From positions 62,001 through 126,000 of the forward strand of contig JADFDM010000003.1 of the NCBI GenBank assembly GCA_018262795.1: a stretch of 64,000 nucleotides of DNA, given 5' to 3'. The position numbers and the translations under genes were made by a program. Of the stretch, positions 16,539 through 24,168 are shown in pieces; position 1 is the stretch's first letter, and every line of letters begins with the position of its first letter. Origin of the DNA: Sphingobacteriales bacterium. Its GTDB lineage: Bacteria; Bacteroidota; Bacteroidia; Chitinophagales; LD1. Below the pieces are notes generated by a model, which searched no databases, was not told where the DNA came from, and worked only from the letters and a program-made list of their open reading frames with translations.

Positions 16539-16963
16539 TATGATTTACTCAATAGAACATCTTTATTTATCAATCTCCTAATTCCATTCTTTATTAAAGG
16601 AACATGAAAGTTGATGACAAAACCTAAATGCATTCCGGTCATCTTCAAATAACTTATCACTTGCGCCTCCCAAACCGGATTTACTACGTCAACTGCTTTC
16701 ACTTCAACAATTACTTTTCCTCCTGCCACTAAATCTATTCTCAATCCTTCTTCGAAAATCAATCCATCAAAAACAATCGGCACATCTACTTGTCTTGTAA
16801 CACTTACGCCATCCTTCTTTATTTGATGGGCAAGACATATTTCATAAACTTTCTCCAACAATCCCGGGCCGAGTTCTGTATGAACTTTGAAGGCTGCATT
16901 CACCACAACTTTTCCTATCGCTTCAATCTCCGGTGACAATTCTATTTTATTTCCCTCTTGCAT
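16538..16963 (-). CDS. GxxExxY family protein
   Basis: This 141-residue protein carries the family signature GPGLLEKVYE (about 32-41). A nuclease-fold-like core follows: a D in GLRIDLVAGG, then VIVEVKAVD, the D...ExK pattern of PD-(D/E)XK enzymes, and the C-terminal VINFHVPLIKNGIRRLIN. Biochemical function is not established. Homologues are orphan genes scattered through environmental genomes, typically bounded by CACGAAG/CACAAAG repeats. That is exactly the case here on both sides (16481-16538 and 16966-16991). The gene interrupts nuo between H and I without its own obvious promoter. Confidence 0.9.
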   Translation of the reverse strand: MQEGNKIELSPEIEAIGKVVVNAAFKVHTELGPGLLEKVYEICLAHQIKKDGVSVTRQVDVPIVFDGLIFEEGLRIDLVAGGKVIVEVKAVDVVNPVWEAQVISYLKMTGMHLGFVINFHVPLIKNGIRRLINKDVLLSKS

Positions 16964-16965
16964 TT

Positions 16966-16991
16966 CTTTGTGTCTTCGCGCCTTTGTGTTA
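16966..16991. repeat. CTTTGTGTCTTCGCGCC repeat, upstream flank of GxxExxY
   Basis: CTTTGTGTCTTCGCGCCTTT followed by GTGTTA is the same family and orientation as 16515-16538 on the other side of the gene. The GxxExxY gene is therefore bracketed by direct copies of this arm. Confidence 0.75.
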
Positions 16992-16997
16992 GAAATT

Positions 16998-18077
16998 CTA
17001 TTTAAAATAAAATCCGGTTATCGCCATCAAGGTCGTCAGCAGCAAATTAAACATCGCAATCGGCAACAAATACTTCCACTCTAAATTCAATAATTGGTCA
17101 ATGCGCAAACGCGGGAAAGTCCAGCGAAACCACATGATTAAAAATATCAGAAAAAATACTTTACCAAAGAACCACACAATGCCCGGAATAAAATCCATGA
17201 TGCGGTTGAACCCTTCCCAACTGCCAATGTGAAACGGCATCCAGCCCCCTAAAAACAGGGTAGCTCCAATAGCACATACCACAAAAATATTCACATATTC
17301 CGCCAAAAAGAACAAGGCGAATTTCATTCCTGAATACTCGGTGTGAAAGCCGGCAGTGAGTTCGCTTTCTGCTTCTGCCATATCGAATGGCGCACGGTTA
17401 GTTTCGGCTGTAACGGCAATAATGAATATGACAAATGAAATGATCACAGGAATGTGTCCTTTAAATATCCACCAACCGTTTTGCTGCGAAGCGATGATGT
17501 CGTTAATGCTCAAACTGCCCACCAAAATTACAATCGTAATAATCGAAAGCCCCGCGCTCAATTCATAACTCACAATCTGCGCACCGCTGCGCATGGCACC
17601 GAGCAGAGAGTATTTATTGTTGCTCGCCCAGCCCGCCATCAAAATTCCAATCACACTCACGCTGCTTACCGCGCTTACATACAACACACCAATGTTAATG
17701 TCCCACAACTGAAAACCTTTGGTGAATGCAATGGGTGCCATAATGAGCATAGCAACAATTATCACCAGAAGAGGAGCAAAGTTGAATAGAAACTTATCGG
17801 CACCATCCGGTGTCAACCCTTCTTTAATTAAGAGCTTCAAAGTATCGGCAGCGGTTTGCGCAAAACCTTTATAGCCCACTCGGTTCGGGCCTAAACGAAT
17901 CTGCATGTAAGCAGAAACTTTTCTTTCCATAAACACCAACACTAAGCCCAACACCGCAAACAAACTAATCACCAATACCCCGGCAATTGCCATCTCAATC
18001 AACATGGTTAGCGTTGGATTGAGTGAAACAGCAAGTGCTTCGTGAATGGATTGTGATATGTGTTCGAGTGAAATCAT
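16998..18077 (-). CDS. nuoH: NADH-quinone oxidoreductase subunit H
   Basis: A 359-residue membrane subunit forming the quinone chamber with NuoB and NuoD. Conserved features are visible: ERKVSAYMQIRLGPNRVGYKG-type residues after TM1, the charged loop with RAPFDMAEAESELTAGFHTEYSG that couples quinone chemistry to proton transfer, and RWTFPRLRIDQLL near the end. The length is slightly over the family average. In 14-subunit operons nuoE, nuoF and nuoG lie between D and H. Here only a four-helix-bundle gene occupies that gap. Confidence 0.97.
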   Translation of the reverse strand: MISLEHISQSIHEALAVSLNPTLTMLIEMAIAGVLVISLFAVLGLVLVFMERKVSAYMQIRLGPNRVGYKGFAQTAADTLKLLIKEGLTPDGADKFLFNFAPLLVIIVAMLIMAPIAFTKGFQLWDINIGVLYVSAVSSVSVIGILMAGWASNNKYSLLGAMRSGAQIVSYELSAGLSIITIVILVGSLSINDIIASQQNGWWIFKGHIPVIISFVIFIIAVTAETNRAPFDMAEAESELTAGFHTEYSGMKFALFFLAEYVNIFVVCAIGATLFLGGWMPFHIGSWEGFNRIMDFIPGIVWFFGKVFFLIFLIMWFRWTFPRLRIDQLLNLEWKYLLPIAMFNLLLTTLMAITGFYFK

Positions 18078-18082
18078 TTTTG

Positions 18083-18481
18083 TTATTGCGAATTGCGGAT
18101 TTTCGATTGCGGATTGTTTTTGTTCACTCTTGCTGTTTTTCCTGATGCCGTAAAAATTGCAGTCAGTTCATTTGCCTCCTTTAATAAATCTTCGACCAAA
18201 CTCTTTTTTAAAATTTCTGCATCAATAATTAACTCCATCCAAAATGCTGACTCATCACATTCTTCTTCAACAATTGTCACCTTCGAAATAAAATCCGCTT
18301 GCGACCTCGCCCTACACGCTGCTCTATAATTTGCCGCCACCGAAGTCCCACATCTCAACAACTGTTTCCCAATCACATCTGCCTCTCTCGACTTCGGTAA
18401 ACTTCTTACCATCCTAATTATCCTCAGCGCAAACTTTTTCGTTCTACTCTTTAATTCTTCTGCCTGCATTTCTATTTGCAT
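18083..18481 (-). CDS. Four-helix-bundle protein (S23/23S rRNA intervening-sequence family), copy 1
   Basis: A 132-residue all-helical protein with the family pattern FALRIIRMVRSLPKS, IGKQLLRCGTSVAANYRAACRARS, DFISKVTIVEEECDESAFWMEL split over consecutive helices. Family members include proteins encoded in 23S rRNA intervening sequences and the Avd accessory protein of diversity-generating retroelements, but this copy has no reverse transcriptase nearby. A TTG start at 18493 is possible, but the ATG at 18481 was chosen because upstream bases belong to the GCGGATT repeat. The last residues (NPQSKIRNSQ) are also encoded by the repeat. It interrupts nuo between D and H. Confidence 0.88.
   Translation of the reverse strand: MQIEMQAEELKSRTKKFALRIIRMVRSLPKSREADVIGKQLLRCGTSVAANYRAACRARSQADFISKVTIVEEECDESAFWMELIIDAEILKKSLVEDLLKEANELTAIFTASGKTARVNKNNPQSKIRNSQ
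18084..18118. repeat. GCGGATT repeat at the 3' end of four-helix-bundle gene 1
   Basis: The unit ATTGCGAATTGCGGATTTTC followed by GATTGCGGATTG overlaps the last ten codons and stop of the gene, extending the protein with repeat-encoded residues. Confidence 0.8.
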
Positions 18482-18609
18482 TTTAATCCGCAATCAAAAG
18501 TCCGCATTCCGCAATCTCCTCAGTATTTCTAATTCGCAATCTCAAATCCGCAATCCGCAATTCTCTTTCTTTTCAATCCGCAATCCAAAATCCACAATCC
18601 GCAATTCTA
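18482..18609. repeat. GCGGATT repeat array upstream of four-helix-bundle gene 1
   Basis: About 128 nt made almost wholly of ATCCGCAAT, AATCCGCAATTCTC and variants in at least six imperfect units. It fills the gap between the nuoD stop and the gene. Its unit at 18541-18566 matches the copy inside nuoM at 24 of 26 bases. Confidence 0.85.
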
Positions 18610-18611
18610 TC

Positions 18612-19730
18612 TCACCGGTCTATATCCGGAATCACCAAATCCAACGTTCCCATTATCGCCACTAGGTCGCCAATCTTTTGTCCGCGTGCCATGTGATCGA
18701 GTGCAGCAAGATTATTAAATCCCGGTGAACGGAAATGTATTCTATAAGGAGTCAAACCTCCTTCACTAATAATGTAAACGCCAAACTCACCACGTGCCGT
18801 TTCCACACGACTGTAAAATTCTCCCTTCGGTAATTTCAACACCGCTTTTGTTTTCGCTTGAAATTCTCCCTCCGGAATATTATCAATCAACTGATCAATG
18901 ATTGAAAGCGACTCGCGCAACTCGCACATACGCACCAAATAACGCGCATAACTATCGCCAGCAGTTTCCAGCGGCTCTTCAAACTTCAGATTTTCGTAAC
19001 CATCATAAGGGGACAATTTTCGGATGTCACATTTCACTCCACAAGCGCGCAACACCGGGCCGGTGCAACCATACGAAATCGCATCGGCAGCAGAAATCAC
19101 CCCCACGCCTTTCGTCCGTCCCTGAAAAATAACATTGTCCGTTACCAGCGTATCATACTCATCCATCTTCGTTCTGAAAAACGCTACAAACTCCTTCACC
19201 TTCCTCACAAAATTCGGATGCAAATCTGCCATCACACCGCCCGGCACCATGTAATTCATCGTCAGCCGCGCCCCGCAGGTCTCCTCCATAATATCGTTAA
19301 TCAACTCGCGCTCACGAAACGCATGAAAAAACGGAGTGAGCGCCCCTACATCCATTCCCATAGCACCCCACCACAACACGTGACTCGCTACCCGCGTCAA
19401 CTCATCCATCAAAATCCGAATCACCTTCGCGCGCTCTGGCACTTCAATCTGCAAACCCTTCTCCACCGCCAACACACAAGCGTGATTATTAATGTGGCTA
19501 CTCAAATAATCCATCCGGCTGGTGCTATAAATAAACTGCCGGTAACTCAAACTCTCACACATCTTCTCAATGCTCCGGTGTATATAACCCAGATGCGGCT
19601 CCACCTTCAAAATTGTCTCGCCATTCAGCGTAATTACCAAATGCATCACCCCGTGCGTAGCCGGATGCTGCGGCCCCACATTAATCACCAGATTCCCGTC
19701 TTGCGTTGTTGCTACTTCTTCGTATTGCAC
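18612..19730 (-). CDS. nuoD: NADH-quinone oxidoreductase subunit D
   Basis: A 372-residue peripheral subunit related to [NiFe]-hydrogenase large subunits. It forms the quinone site with NuoB. Visible are NVGPQHPATHGV with the quinone-binding His, EPHLGYIHRSIEKM, the SRMDYLSSH region, and the C-terminal IMGTLDLVIPDIDR. The length is at the short end of the family, as usual for unfused NuoD. The start codon is GTG at 19730 (MQYEEVATTQDG). It lies between two four-helix-bundle genes, with a short repeat on each side. Confidence 0.97.
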   Translation of the reverse strand: MQYEEVATTQDGNLVINVGPQHPATHGVMHLVITLNGETILKVEPHLGYIHRSIEKMCESLSYRQFIYSTSRMDYLSSHINNHACVLAVEKGLQIEVPERAKVIRILMDELTRVASHVLWWGAMGMDVGALTPFFHAFRERELINDIMEETCGARLTMNYMVPGGVMADLHPNFVRKVKEFVAFFRTKMDEYDTLVTDNVIFQGRTKGVGVISAADAISYGCTGPVLRACGVKCDIRKLSPYDGYENLKFEEPLETAGDSYARYLVRMCELRESLSIIDQLIDNIPEGEFQAKTKAVLKLPKGEFYSRVETARGEFGVYIISEGGLTPYRIHFRSPGFNNLAALDHMARGQKIGDLVAIMGTLDLVIPDIDR

Positions 19731-19740
19731 TTTTTAGTTA

Positions 19741-19770
19741 CAGATTTCAAATCTCCTGTTTCAAGTTGAG
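19741..19770. repeat. TTTCAAATCTC...TTTCAAGTTGA repeat, left arm
   Basis: CAGATTTCAAATCTCCTGTT then TCAAGTTGAG. Its reverse complement recurs on the other side of four-helix-bundle gene 2 at 20181-20207, with 22 of 27 matching bases. The blocks TTTCAAATCTC and TTTCAAGTTGA are identical. Confidence 0.75.
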
Positions 19771-19775
19771 AACCA

Positions 19776-20174
19776 CTAAACTCTATCTTTGAATTTTGTT
19801 CCTTTTATTTCTGACATCTTCAAATAATCCATAAAGCCTTTTATCATTTTACTTACTTCAATAGTTTTAGCAAGTAAGTCATTAAACATTTCTTGCGAAA
19901 TAGGTTTCCAGTCTAATGACCTATAAAGTTGCGAGCGTAATTCACCGGCTGACCCTTCGGAATAAGAGAGAAAATTAATGAACTCTGCTTTTCCATCTCT
20001 TTCAAATCCTTCGGTAATGTTGTCCATTATTGAGCCACTTGAGCCATTCATCTGATCTCGCAAACGATAATCTGTTGCAAGCGTTCCGGATATGAGGATT
20101 GCATGAATATCATTTGTCAGCACCCTTGCTTTCTTCCAAACTTCTAAATCTTCAAACCGGTTTATAGTTGGCAT
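19776..20174 (-). CDS. Four-helix-bundle protein, copy 2
   Basis: A 132-residue all-helical protein of the S23/four-helix-bundle family. It starts with the common FEDLEVWKKARVL motif, followed by RLRDQMNGSSGSIMDNITEG, a hallmark of the subgroup, then FINFLSYSEGSAGELRSQL. It is only distantly related to copy 1, which belongs to a different subgroup, so the pair did not arise by local duplication. No function is known for free-standing members. The gene sits between nuoC and nuoD inside an inverted repeat of about 27 bp (19743-19770 and 20181-20207), which looks like a cassette boundary. Confidence 0.9.
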   Translation of the reverse strand: MPTINRFEDLEVWKKARVLTNDIHAILISGTLATDYRLRDQMNGSSGSIMDNITEGFERDGKAEFINFLSYSEGSAGELRSQLYRSLDWKPISQEMFNDLLAKTIEVSKMIKGFMDYLKMSEIKGTKFKDRV

Positions 20175-20180
20175 TCTTTA

Positions 20181-20207
20181 TTCAACTTGAAATCTGAGAT
20201 TTGAAAC
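20181..20207. repeat. TTTCAAATCTC...TTTCAAGTTGA repeat, right arm (inverted)
   Basis: TTCAACTTGAAATCTGAGAT then TTGAAAC is the inverted partner of 19743-19770. It ends at the nuoC stop codon (TAG, 20207-20209), so nuoC translation ends where the cassette begins. Confidence 0.75.
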
Positions 20208-20662
20208 TACAACTTTATCATATTCACTTCATCCACATAATCTTTTCGCAACGGCCACCCCTCCCAATCATCCGTCAAAAACAATCTTCTCAAATCAGGA
20301 TGATTTAAAAACACCACACCCATCAAATCATAAGCCTCGCGTTCATTCAGTTCAGCCGTCTTCCATATTTTGTAAACACTCTCAATCTCTGGCATAGTGC
20401 GGTCGCACTTGGCCTTTACTACTACAATTTGCTCGTGCTTCAATGAGCGCAGATGATACACCATCGAGATATGGGTTTTCCAATCTACCGCTGTTACGCT
20501 AAAAAGAAAATCAAAATCAAGTTCTGTATTTGTGCAGATTTGCTGCGCAAGCGACAACCAATCCACCGCTTCAATAGAAACAGTCAGCCATTCGCCTGTT
20601 TCATCAAAAACAGCAGTGGGAATTATTTCGGTAATTTTAGCTTTCAGTTCTTCGTTACTCAT
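20207..20662 (-). CDS. nuoC: NADH-quinone oxidoreductase subunit C
   Basis: A 151-residue peripheral subunit, unfused to NuoD. The family signature NEREAYDLMGVVFLNHPDLRR is complete, followed by LTDDWEGWPLRKDY. NuoC packs against NuoD in the connecting module. The N-terminus has the usual mixed alpha/beta domain with FDFLFSVTAVDW. The length is typical for the stand-alone form. Confidence 0.96.
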   Translation of the reverse strand: MSNEELKAKITEIIPTAVFDETGEWLTVSIEAVDWLSLAQQICTNTELDFDFLFSVTAVDWKTHISMVYHLRSLKHEQIVVVKAKCDRTMPEIESVYKIWKTAELNEREAYDLMGVVFLNHPDLRRLFLTDDWEGWPLRKDYVDEVNMIKL

Positions 20663-20663
20663 T

Positions 20664-20748
20664 TCTGTTTTTTGTTTCCTGTTTTCTGTTTCGCGAACCT
20701 CGGTTGTTCATCTCGAAACTTTAAACTCCAAACCGGAAACTATTTTTT
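20664..20748. repeat. Low-complexity repeat (CTGTTTCCTGTTTTCTG type), nuoB-nuoC junction
   Basis: A pyrimidine-rich stretch TTTCCTGTTTTCTGTTTCG is followed by CGAAACTTTAAACTCCAAAC and CGGAAAC on the same strand. The two halves are roughly inverted relative to one another. The downstream end runs into the last codons of nuoB. Confidence 0.5.
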
Positions 20749-21312
20749 CACTTCTTCTAAATAAATTTTCTCTCTTGTTCCACCAGCTTTTATTTTTTCC
20801 TGCAAAGTCAACAGGGCATGTATCAATGCTTCGGGGCGTGGAGGGCAACCGGCCACATACACATCCACCGGTATCACATGGTCAGCTCCTTTTACTACGC
20901 TGTAAGTATTGTAGAAGAAAGGCCCTCCGCTGGTGGCGCAGGCTCCCATAGCAATCACATATTTCGGGTCGGGCATTTGGTCGTAAAGGCGCTTGAGCAC
21001 CGGAGCCATTTTGTTCACAATAGTTCCGGCAATGATAATCACATCTGCTTGCCGGGGAGTAGCACGGGCCACTTCAAAACCAAAGCGACTCCAATCGTAT
21101 TTTGCCGAAGCCGCACTCATCATTTCAATAGCACAGCAACTGGTTCCAAATACCAATGGCCACAAAGAGTTAGAACGCGCCCAATTCAACACATCGTCCA
21201 TCTTCGAAACCAAAATTCCCCCACCAGGGGAAACATGTACCGTTCCCGGAAATGAAGACTCCACATCCCCGATGGGGGCTTTAGAACTACCGCTATTTAT
21301 TTCGTCAGCCAT
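20740..21312 (-). CDS. nuoB: NADH-quinone oxidoreductase subunit B
   Basis: A 190-residue subunit holding the terminal [4Fe-4S] cluster N2. The four ligands are visible: tandem cysteines in [11 protein letters not shown] (59, 60), one in MGACATSGG and one in [12 protein letters not shown]2 hands electrons to quinone at the NuoB/NuoD/NuoH interface. The N-terminal 30 residues are a non-conserved extension containing a Gly/Pro-rich stretch. The gene follows nuoA with a 46-nt gap occupied by a G/C-rich palindrome. Confidence 0.97.
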   Translation of the reverse strand: MADEINSGSSKAPIGDVESSFPGTVHVSPGGGILVSKMDDVLNWARSNSLWPLVFGTSCCAIEMMSAASAKYDWSRFGFEVARATPRQADVIIIAGTIVNKMAPVLKRLYDQMPDPKYVIAMGACATSGGPFFYNTYSVVKGADHVIPVDVYVAGCPPRPEALIHALLTLQEKIKAGGTREKIYLEEVKK

Positions 21313-21326
21313 TGTATTTCTTTTTG

Positions 21327-21360
21327 CCTCTAAGCCCCCTTCGGGGGTTTGGAGGTTTTT
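21327..21360. repeat. CCCCCTTCGGGGG palindrome, nuoA-nuoB junction
   Basis: AAGCCCCCTTCGGGGGTTTG then GAGGTTTTTA forms a compact hairpin with a TTCG-type loop. It overlaps the last codon of nuoA. It is related in style to the element at 13040-13065. The order nuoA to nuoB requires transcription through it. Confidence 0.7.
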
Positions 21361-21709
21361 ATTGCCATTTCAAAGCGCCTTTCTTATGTGCGTATAAAAA
21401 CCCTAAAAACAGAATGAACAGAAAAATTATGATCTCTACCAGTGCAATCATCCCCACCTGTTTTACCACTACTGCCCAGGGATAAAGAAAAATCAATTCC
21501 ACATCAAAGATGAGGAAGATGAGAGCGAACAGATAATACCCTACATTGAACTGAATCCAACTTTGGCCAATCGTCTCCACTCCGCATTCGTAGGCTTCGC
21601 CTTTTTGAGAGTTTTTAGAACCGGGATTAATCACTTTGGAAAGCAAAAGAGCTCCGCCACCGAAAGCCAAGCCACAAAAAATAAGAAGTAAAAGACTTAA
21701 AGATCCCAT
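21359..21709 (-). CDS. nuoA: NADH-quinone oxidoreductase subunit A
   Basis: A 116-residue subunit with three membrane helices, the first gene of the operon. The signature [16 protein letters not shown] with the redox-sensitive loop cysteine, followed by the [16 protein letters not shown] helix carrying Asp and Glu, is complete. NuoA lines the entrance of the quinone site. The upstream 200-nt region is shared with the divergent ferredoxin gene and probably contains both promoters. Confidence 0.97.
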   Translation of the reverse strand: MGSLSLLLLIFCGLAFGGGALLLSKVINPGSKNSQKGEAYECGVETIGQSWIQFNVGYYLFALIFLIFDVELIFLYPWAVVVKQVGMIALVEIIIFLFILFLGFLYAHKKGALKWQ

Positions 21710-21789
21710 TTTGAAAAGTGCTTAATCTTAGTTGAATGAATCCAATCAATCTATGACAAGTATCATAAAATAAACTGAGGGTACCGCCA

Positions 21790-21830
21790 TTGTAACTTAA
21801 TTTTTTTCATAAATTTTGCCGCTAATTTTG
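21790..21830 (+). promoter_or_regulatory. Putative promoter region for ferredoxin-korAB
   Basis: TAATTTTG at 21823-21830 fits the Bacteroidota -7 consensus exactly, and a second near match (TAAATTTTG) lies at 21810-21818 with a TTG at 21790-21792. The region is the 200-nt divergent gap between nuoA and the ferredoxin gene. No clear -33 partner exists for the better -7 element. No comparably good match was found on the nuoA side. Confidence 0.4.
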
Positions 21831-21909
21831 AAAGATAAACATTAAGTCCTTACTTCGGAATTCATTTACTTTTTTGAACTTAATATTATCTAAACCCAAA
21901 ACAAAGATC

Positions 21910-22257
21910 ATGGCAATTAAAATCACAGAAGCATGTATTAACTGCGGAGCTTGCGAACCGGAGTGTCCGAACGGAGCTATTTACGCGAATGGTGATTCAT
22001 GGAGACTTTCCGACAAAACTACTGTTACCGGGCAATACAACTTATTGAACGGAACGGTTATTGATGCGGATGCCGGACAGCCGGCCATCTCGGATGACGT
22101 TTACTTTATCGTAACGGATAAGTGTACTGAATGCAAAGGCTTTCATGATGAGCCTCAATGTGCTTCCGTTTGTCCGGTGGACTGCTGCCTTCCGGATGAA
22201 TTATTTGTAGAAACAGAAGAGCAACTCCTCGCGAGAAAGGACAGGCTCCACGCATAA
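21910..22257 (+). CDS. Ferredoxin, 2[4Fe-4S] Alvin/YfhL type
   Basis: A 115-residue low-potential electron carrier. The first cluster motif is CINCGACEPECPNG (from about residue 9). The second has the long Alvin-type insertion, CTECKGFHDEPQCASVCPVDCC, and an acidic helical tail follows. The ATG at 21910 is chosen over the upstream frame at 21874 because homology begins MAIKITEACINC. It lies 28 nt before korA on the same strand and divergent from the nuo operon. It probably accepts electrons from KorAB and may deliver them to complex I. Confidence 0.93.
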   Translation: MAIKITEACINCGACEPECPNGAIYANGDSWRLSDKTTVTGQYNLLNGTVIDADAGQPAISDDVYFIVTDKCTECKGFHDEPQCASVCPVDCCLPDELFVETEEQLLARKDRLHA

Positions 22258-22285
22258 ATATTTGCAATTAAGCTCTCAACAAAAA

Positions 22286-24166
22286 ATGGATACAACAACA
22301 GAATCTAAGTCCACCCGCCAAACCGAAATAAAGGAAGCGGAAAGTGTGGTCGTGCGCTTTAGTGGCGACTCCGGTGACGGTATGCAGTTAACCGGAATGC
22401 AGTTTACCGATACTTCGGCTCTCTTGGGAAAAGACCTTTCGACCTTTCCGGAGTACCCTGCTGAAATTCGCGCTCCGGCAGGAACTGTAGCCGGGGTTTC
22501 CGGGTTTCAACTCCATTTCGGTAGTAAAGAAATCTACACTCCGGGCGATCAGTTCGATGTGTTGGTAGCCATGAATTCTGCCGCGCTTAAAACAGACTTG
22601 CCCAGAGTTAAAAAGGGAGGTGCCATTATTGTGAATACTGCCGGCTTTGACTCTAAGAATCTCAAATTAGCGCATTATCCCGAAGGAGCTAATCCGTTAG
22701 AGGATGGAACGTTGGAAGGATACACGGTTTACAGAATAGATGTAACGCGGCTTACGAAAGATGCCTTGAAAGATTCCGGTTTGGGTATGAAGGAAGTGGA
22801 GCGTTGCAAAAACATGTTTGTATTGGGCATGCTCTTTTGGATGTTCGATAAGAGTATGGAGTTTACCATTACTTCTTTAACTGAGAAATTTGGGAAGAAG
22901 CCGGATATCTTGAATGCTAACATCACAGCTTTAAAAACCGGTTGGAATTATGGCGATACCACAGAGATATTCACCACTCGCTATAAGGTTTCAAAAGCCA
23001 AACTTCCGGCAGGTGTTTATCGAAATATTTCAGGAAATCAGGCCATCGCTATCGGGGCAGTAGTCGCTGCCGAAAAAGCCGGACTGCCTTTGTTTTTAGG
23101 CTCCTATCCCATCACCCCGGCTTCCGATATCTTACATGAATTATCGAAGTATAAAGCCAACGGAGTTAAAACTTTTCAGGCAGAAGATGAGATTGCTGCC
23201 ATCTGTTCCGCAATTGGTGCTTCCTATAGCGGGTCTTTGGGAATGACGACTACTTCAGGCCCCGGCATGGCTTTGAAAACTGAAGCGATGGGGCTGGCTC
23301 TGATTTTTGAAATTCCTTTATTGATAATAGATATTCAAAGAGGAGGGCCTTCTACCGGCTTGCCTACTAAAACAGAACAAGCCGATTTACTGATGGCTAT
23401 GTACGGACGGCATGGAGAAGCTCCACTTCCAATCATTTCTGCTTCTACACCGGCTGATTGTTTTGATGCCGCGTACGAGGCAGTGCGGATTTCGGTAGAA
23501 CACATGGTACCGGTTATTCTTTTGAGCGATGGTTACATAGCTAACGGCTCTGAACCATGGCGCTTCCCCACTGAAGATCAATTACAAGAGATCAAGGCTC
23601 ATTTCCTGACGGAGAACAACAACCCCGGAGGTAATTTGCTCCCTTATAAGAGAAATGCGCAAGGAGTTCGCCCGTGGGTAAAGCCGGGTACTAAGGGATT
23701 AGAACATCGCATCGGTGGTTTAGAAAAGCAGAACGAAACCGGAAATGTTTCGTACGATTCAAAGAACCATGAGCTGATGGTGAAACTTCGCGCAGAGAAA
23801 GTGGAGAAGATCGCAGACTCTATTCCATTTTTGAAGCCCGATAGCGGAAACGAAAAAGGGAAAATGTGTGTGTTGGGCTGGGGTTCTTCCTATGGAGCAA
23901 TTAAAACAGCTTTGATAGACCTTCATAAAGAAAATTATGACGTAGCGCACCTTCACTTGCGCCACTTAAATCCTTTCCCTAAAAACTTGGGAGAATTGTT
24001 GCACAGTTATGATAAAGTATTGATTCCCGAAATAAATGGAGGTCAATTACTGCAATTAATTCGCGCAAAATATTTAGTGCCGGCAGTTGGCTTCAACAAA
24101 ATTCAGGGACTACCGTTTACTACCGAAGAAGTAAAGGAAAAAATTAAAGAATTCTACAACTCGTAA
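22286..24166 (+). CDS. korA: 2-oxoglutarate:ferredoxin oxidoreductase, alpha subunit (fused gamma-alpha)
   Basis: A 626-residue subunit of the thiamine-diphosphate enzyme that oxidises 2-oxoglutarate to succinyl-CoA and reduces ferredoxin in the TCA cycle. The N-terminal gamma domain (about 18-210) starts VVRFSGDSGDGMQLTG. The alpha pyrimidine-binding domain begins near 245 with GNQAIAIGAVVAAEKAG and LGSYPITPASDIL, and contains TTTSGPGMALKTEA and QRGGPSTGLPTKTEQADL split over neighbouring strands. A TTG start at 22262 exists, but the ATG at 22286 is the likely start. It is followed 2 nt later by korB. Confidence 0.94.
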   Translation: MDTTTESKSTRQTEIKEAESVVVRFSGDSGDGMQLTGMQFTDTSALLGKDLSTFPEYPAEIRAPAGTVAGVSGFQLHFGSKEIYTPGDQFDVLVAMNSAALKTDLPRVKKGGAIIVNTAGFDSKNLKLAHYPEGANPLEDGTLEGYTVYRIDVTRLTKDALKDSGLGMKEVERCKNMFVLGMLFWMFDKSMEFTITSLTEKFGKKPDILNANITALKTGWNYGDTTEIFTTRYKVSKAKLPAGVYRNISGNQAIAIGAVVAAEKAGLPLFLGSYPITPASDILHELSKYKANGVKTFQAEDEIAAICSAIGASYSGSLGMTTTSGPGMALKTEAMGLALIFEIPLLIIDIQRGGPSTGLPTKTEQADLLMAMYGRHGEAPLPIISASTPADCFDAAYEAVRISVEHMVPVILLSDGYIANGSEPWRFPTEDQLQEIKAHFLTENNNPGGNLLPYKRNAQGVRPWVKPGTKGLEHRIGGLEKQNETGNVSYDSKNHELMVKLRAEKVEKIADSIPFLKPDSGNEKGKMCVLGWGSSYGAIKTALIDLHKENYDVAHLHLRHLNPFPKNLGELLHSYDKVLIPEINGGQLLQLIRAKYLVPAVGFNKIQGLPFTTEEVKEKIKEFYNS

Positions 24167-24168
24167 TC

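Noticed and set aside
16538-16963. GxxExxY gene as a restriction endonuclease with a methylase
   Set aside because: No methyltransferase nearby; the only one in the window (51588-52301) belongs to the glycan cluster.
18083-20174. Diversity-generating retroelement suggested by Avd-like four-helix-bundle proteins
   Set aside because: No reverse transcriptase, template repeat or variable repeat is present.
20818-21255. 145-codon frame opposite nuoB
   Set aside because: Antisense shadow of nuoB with no domain or start signal.
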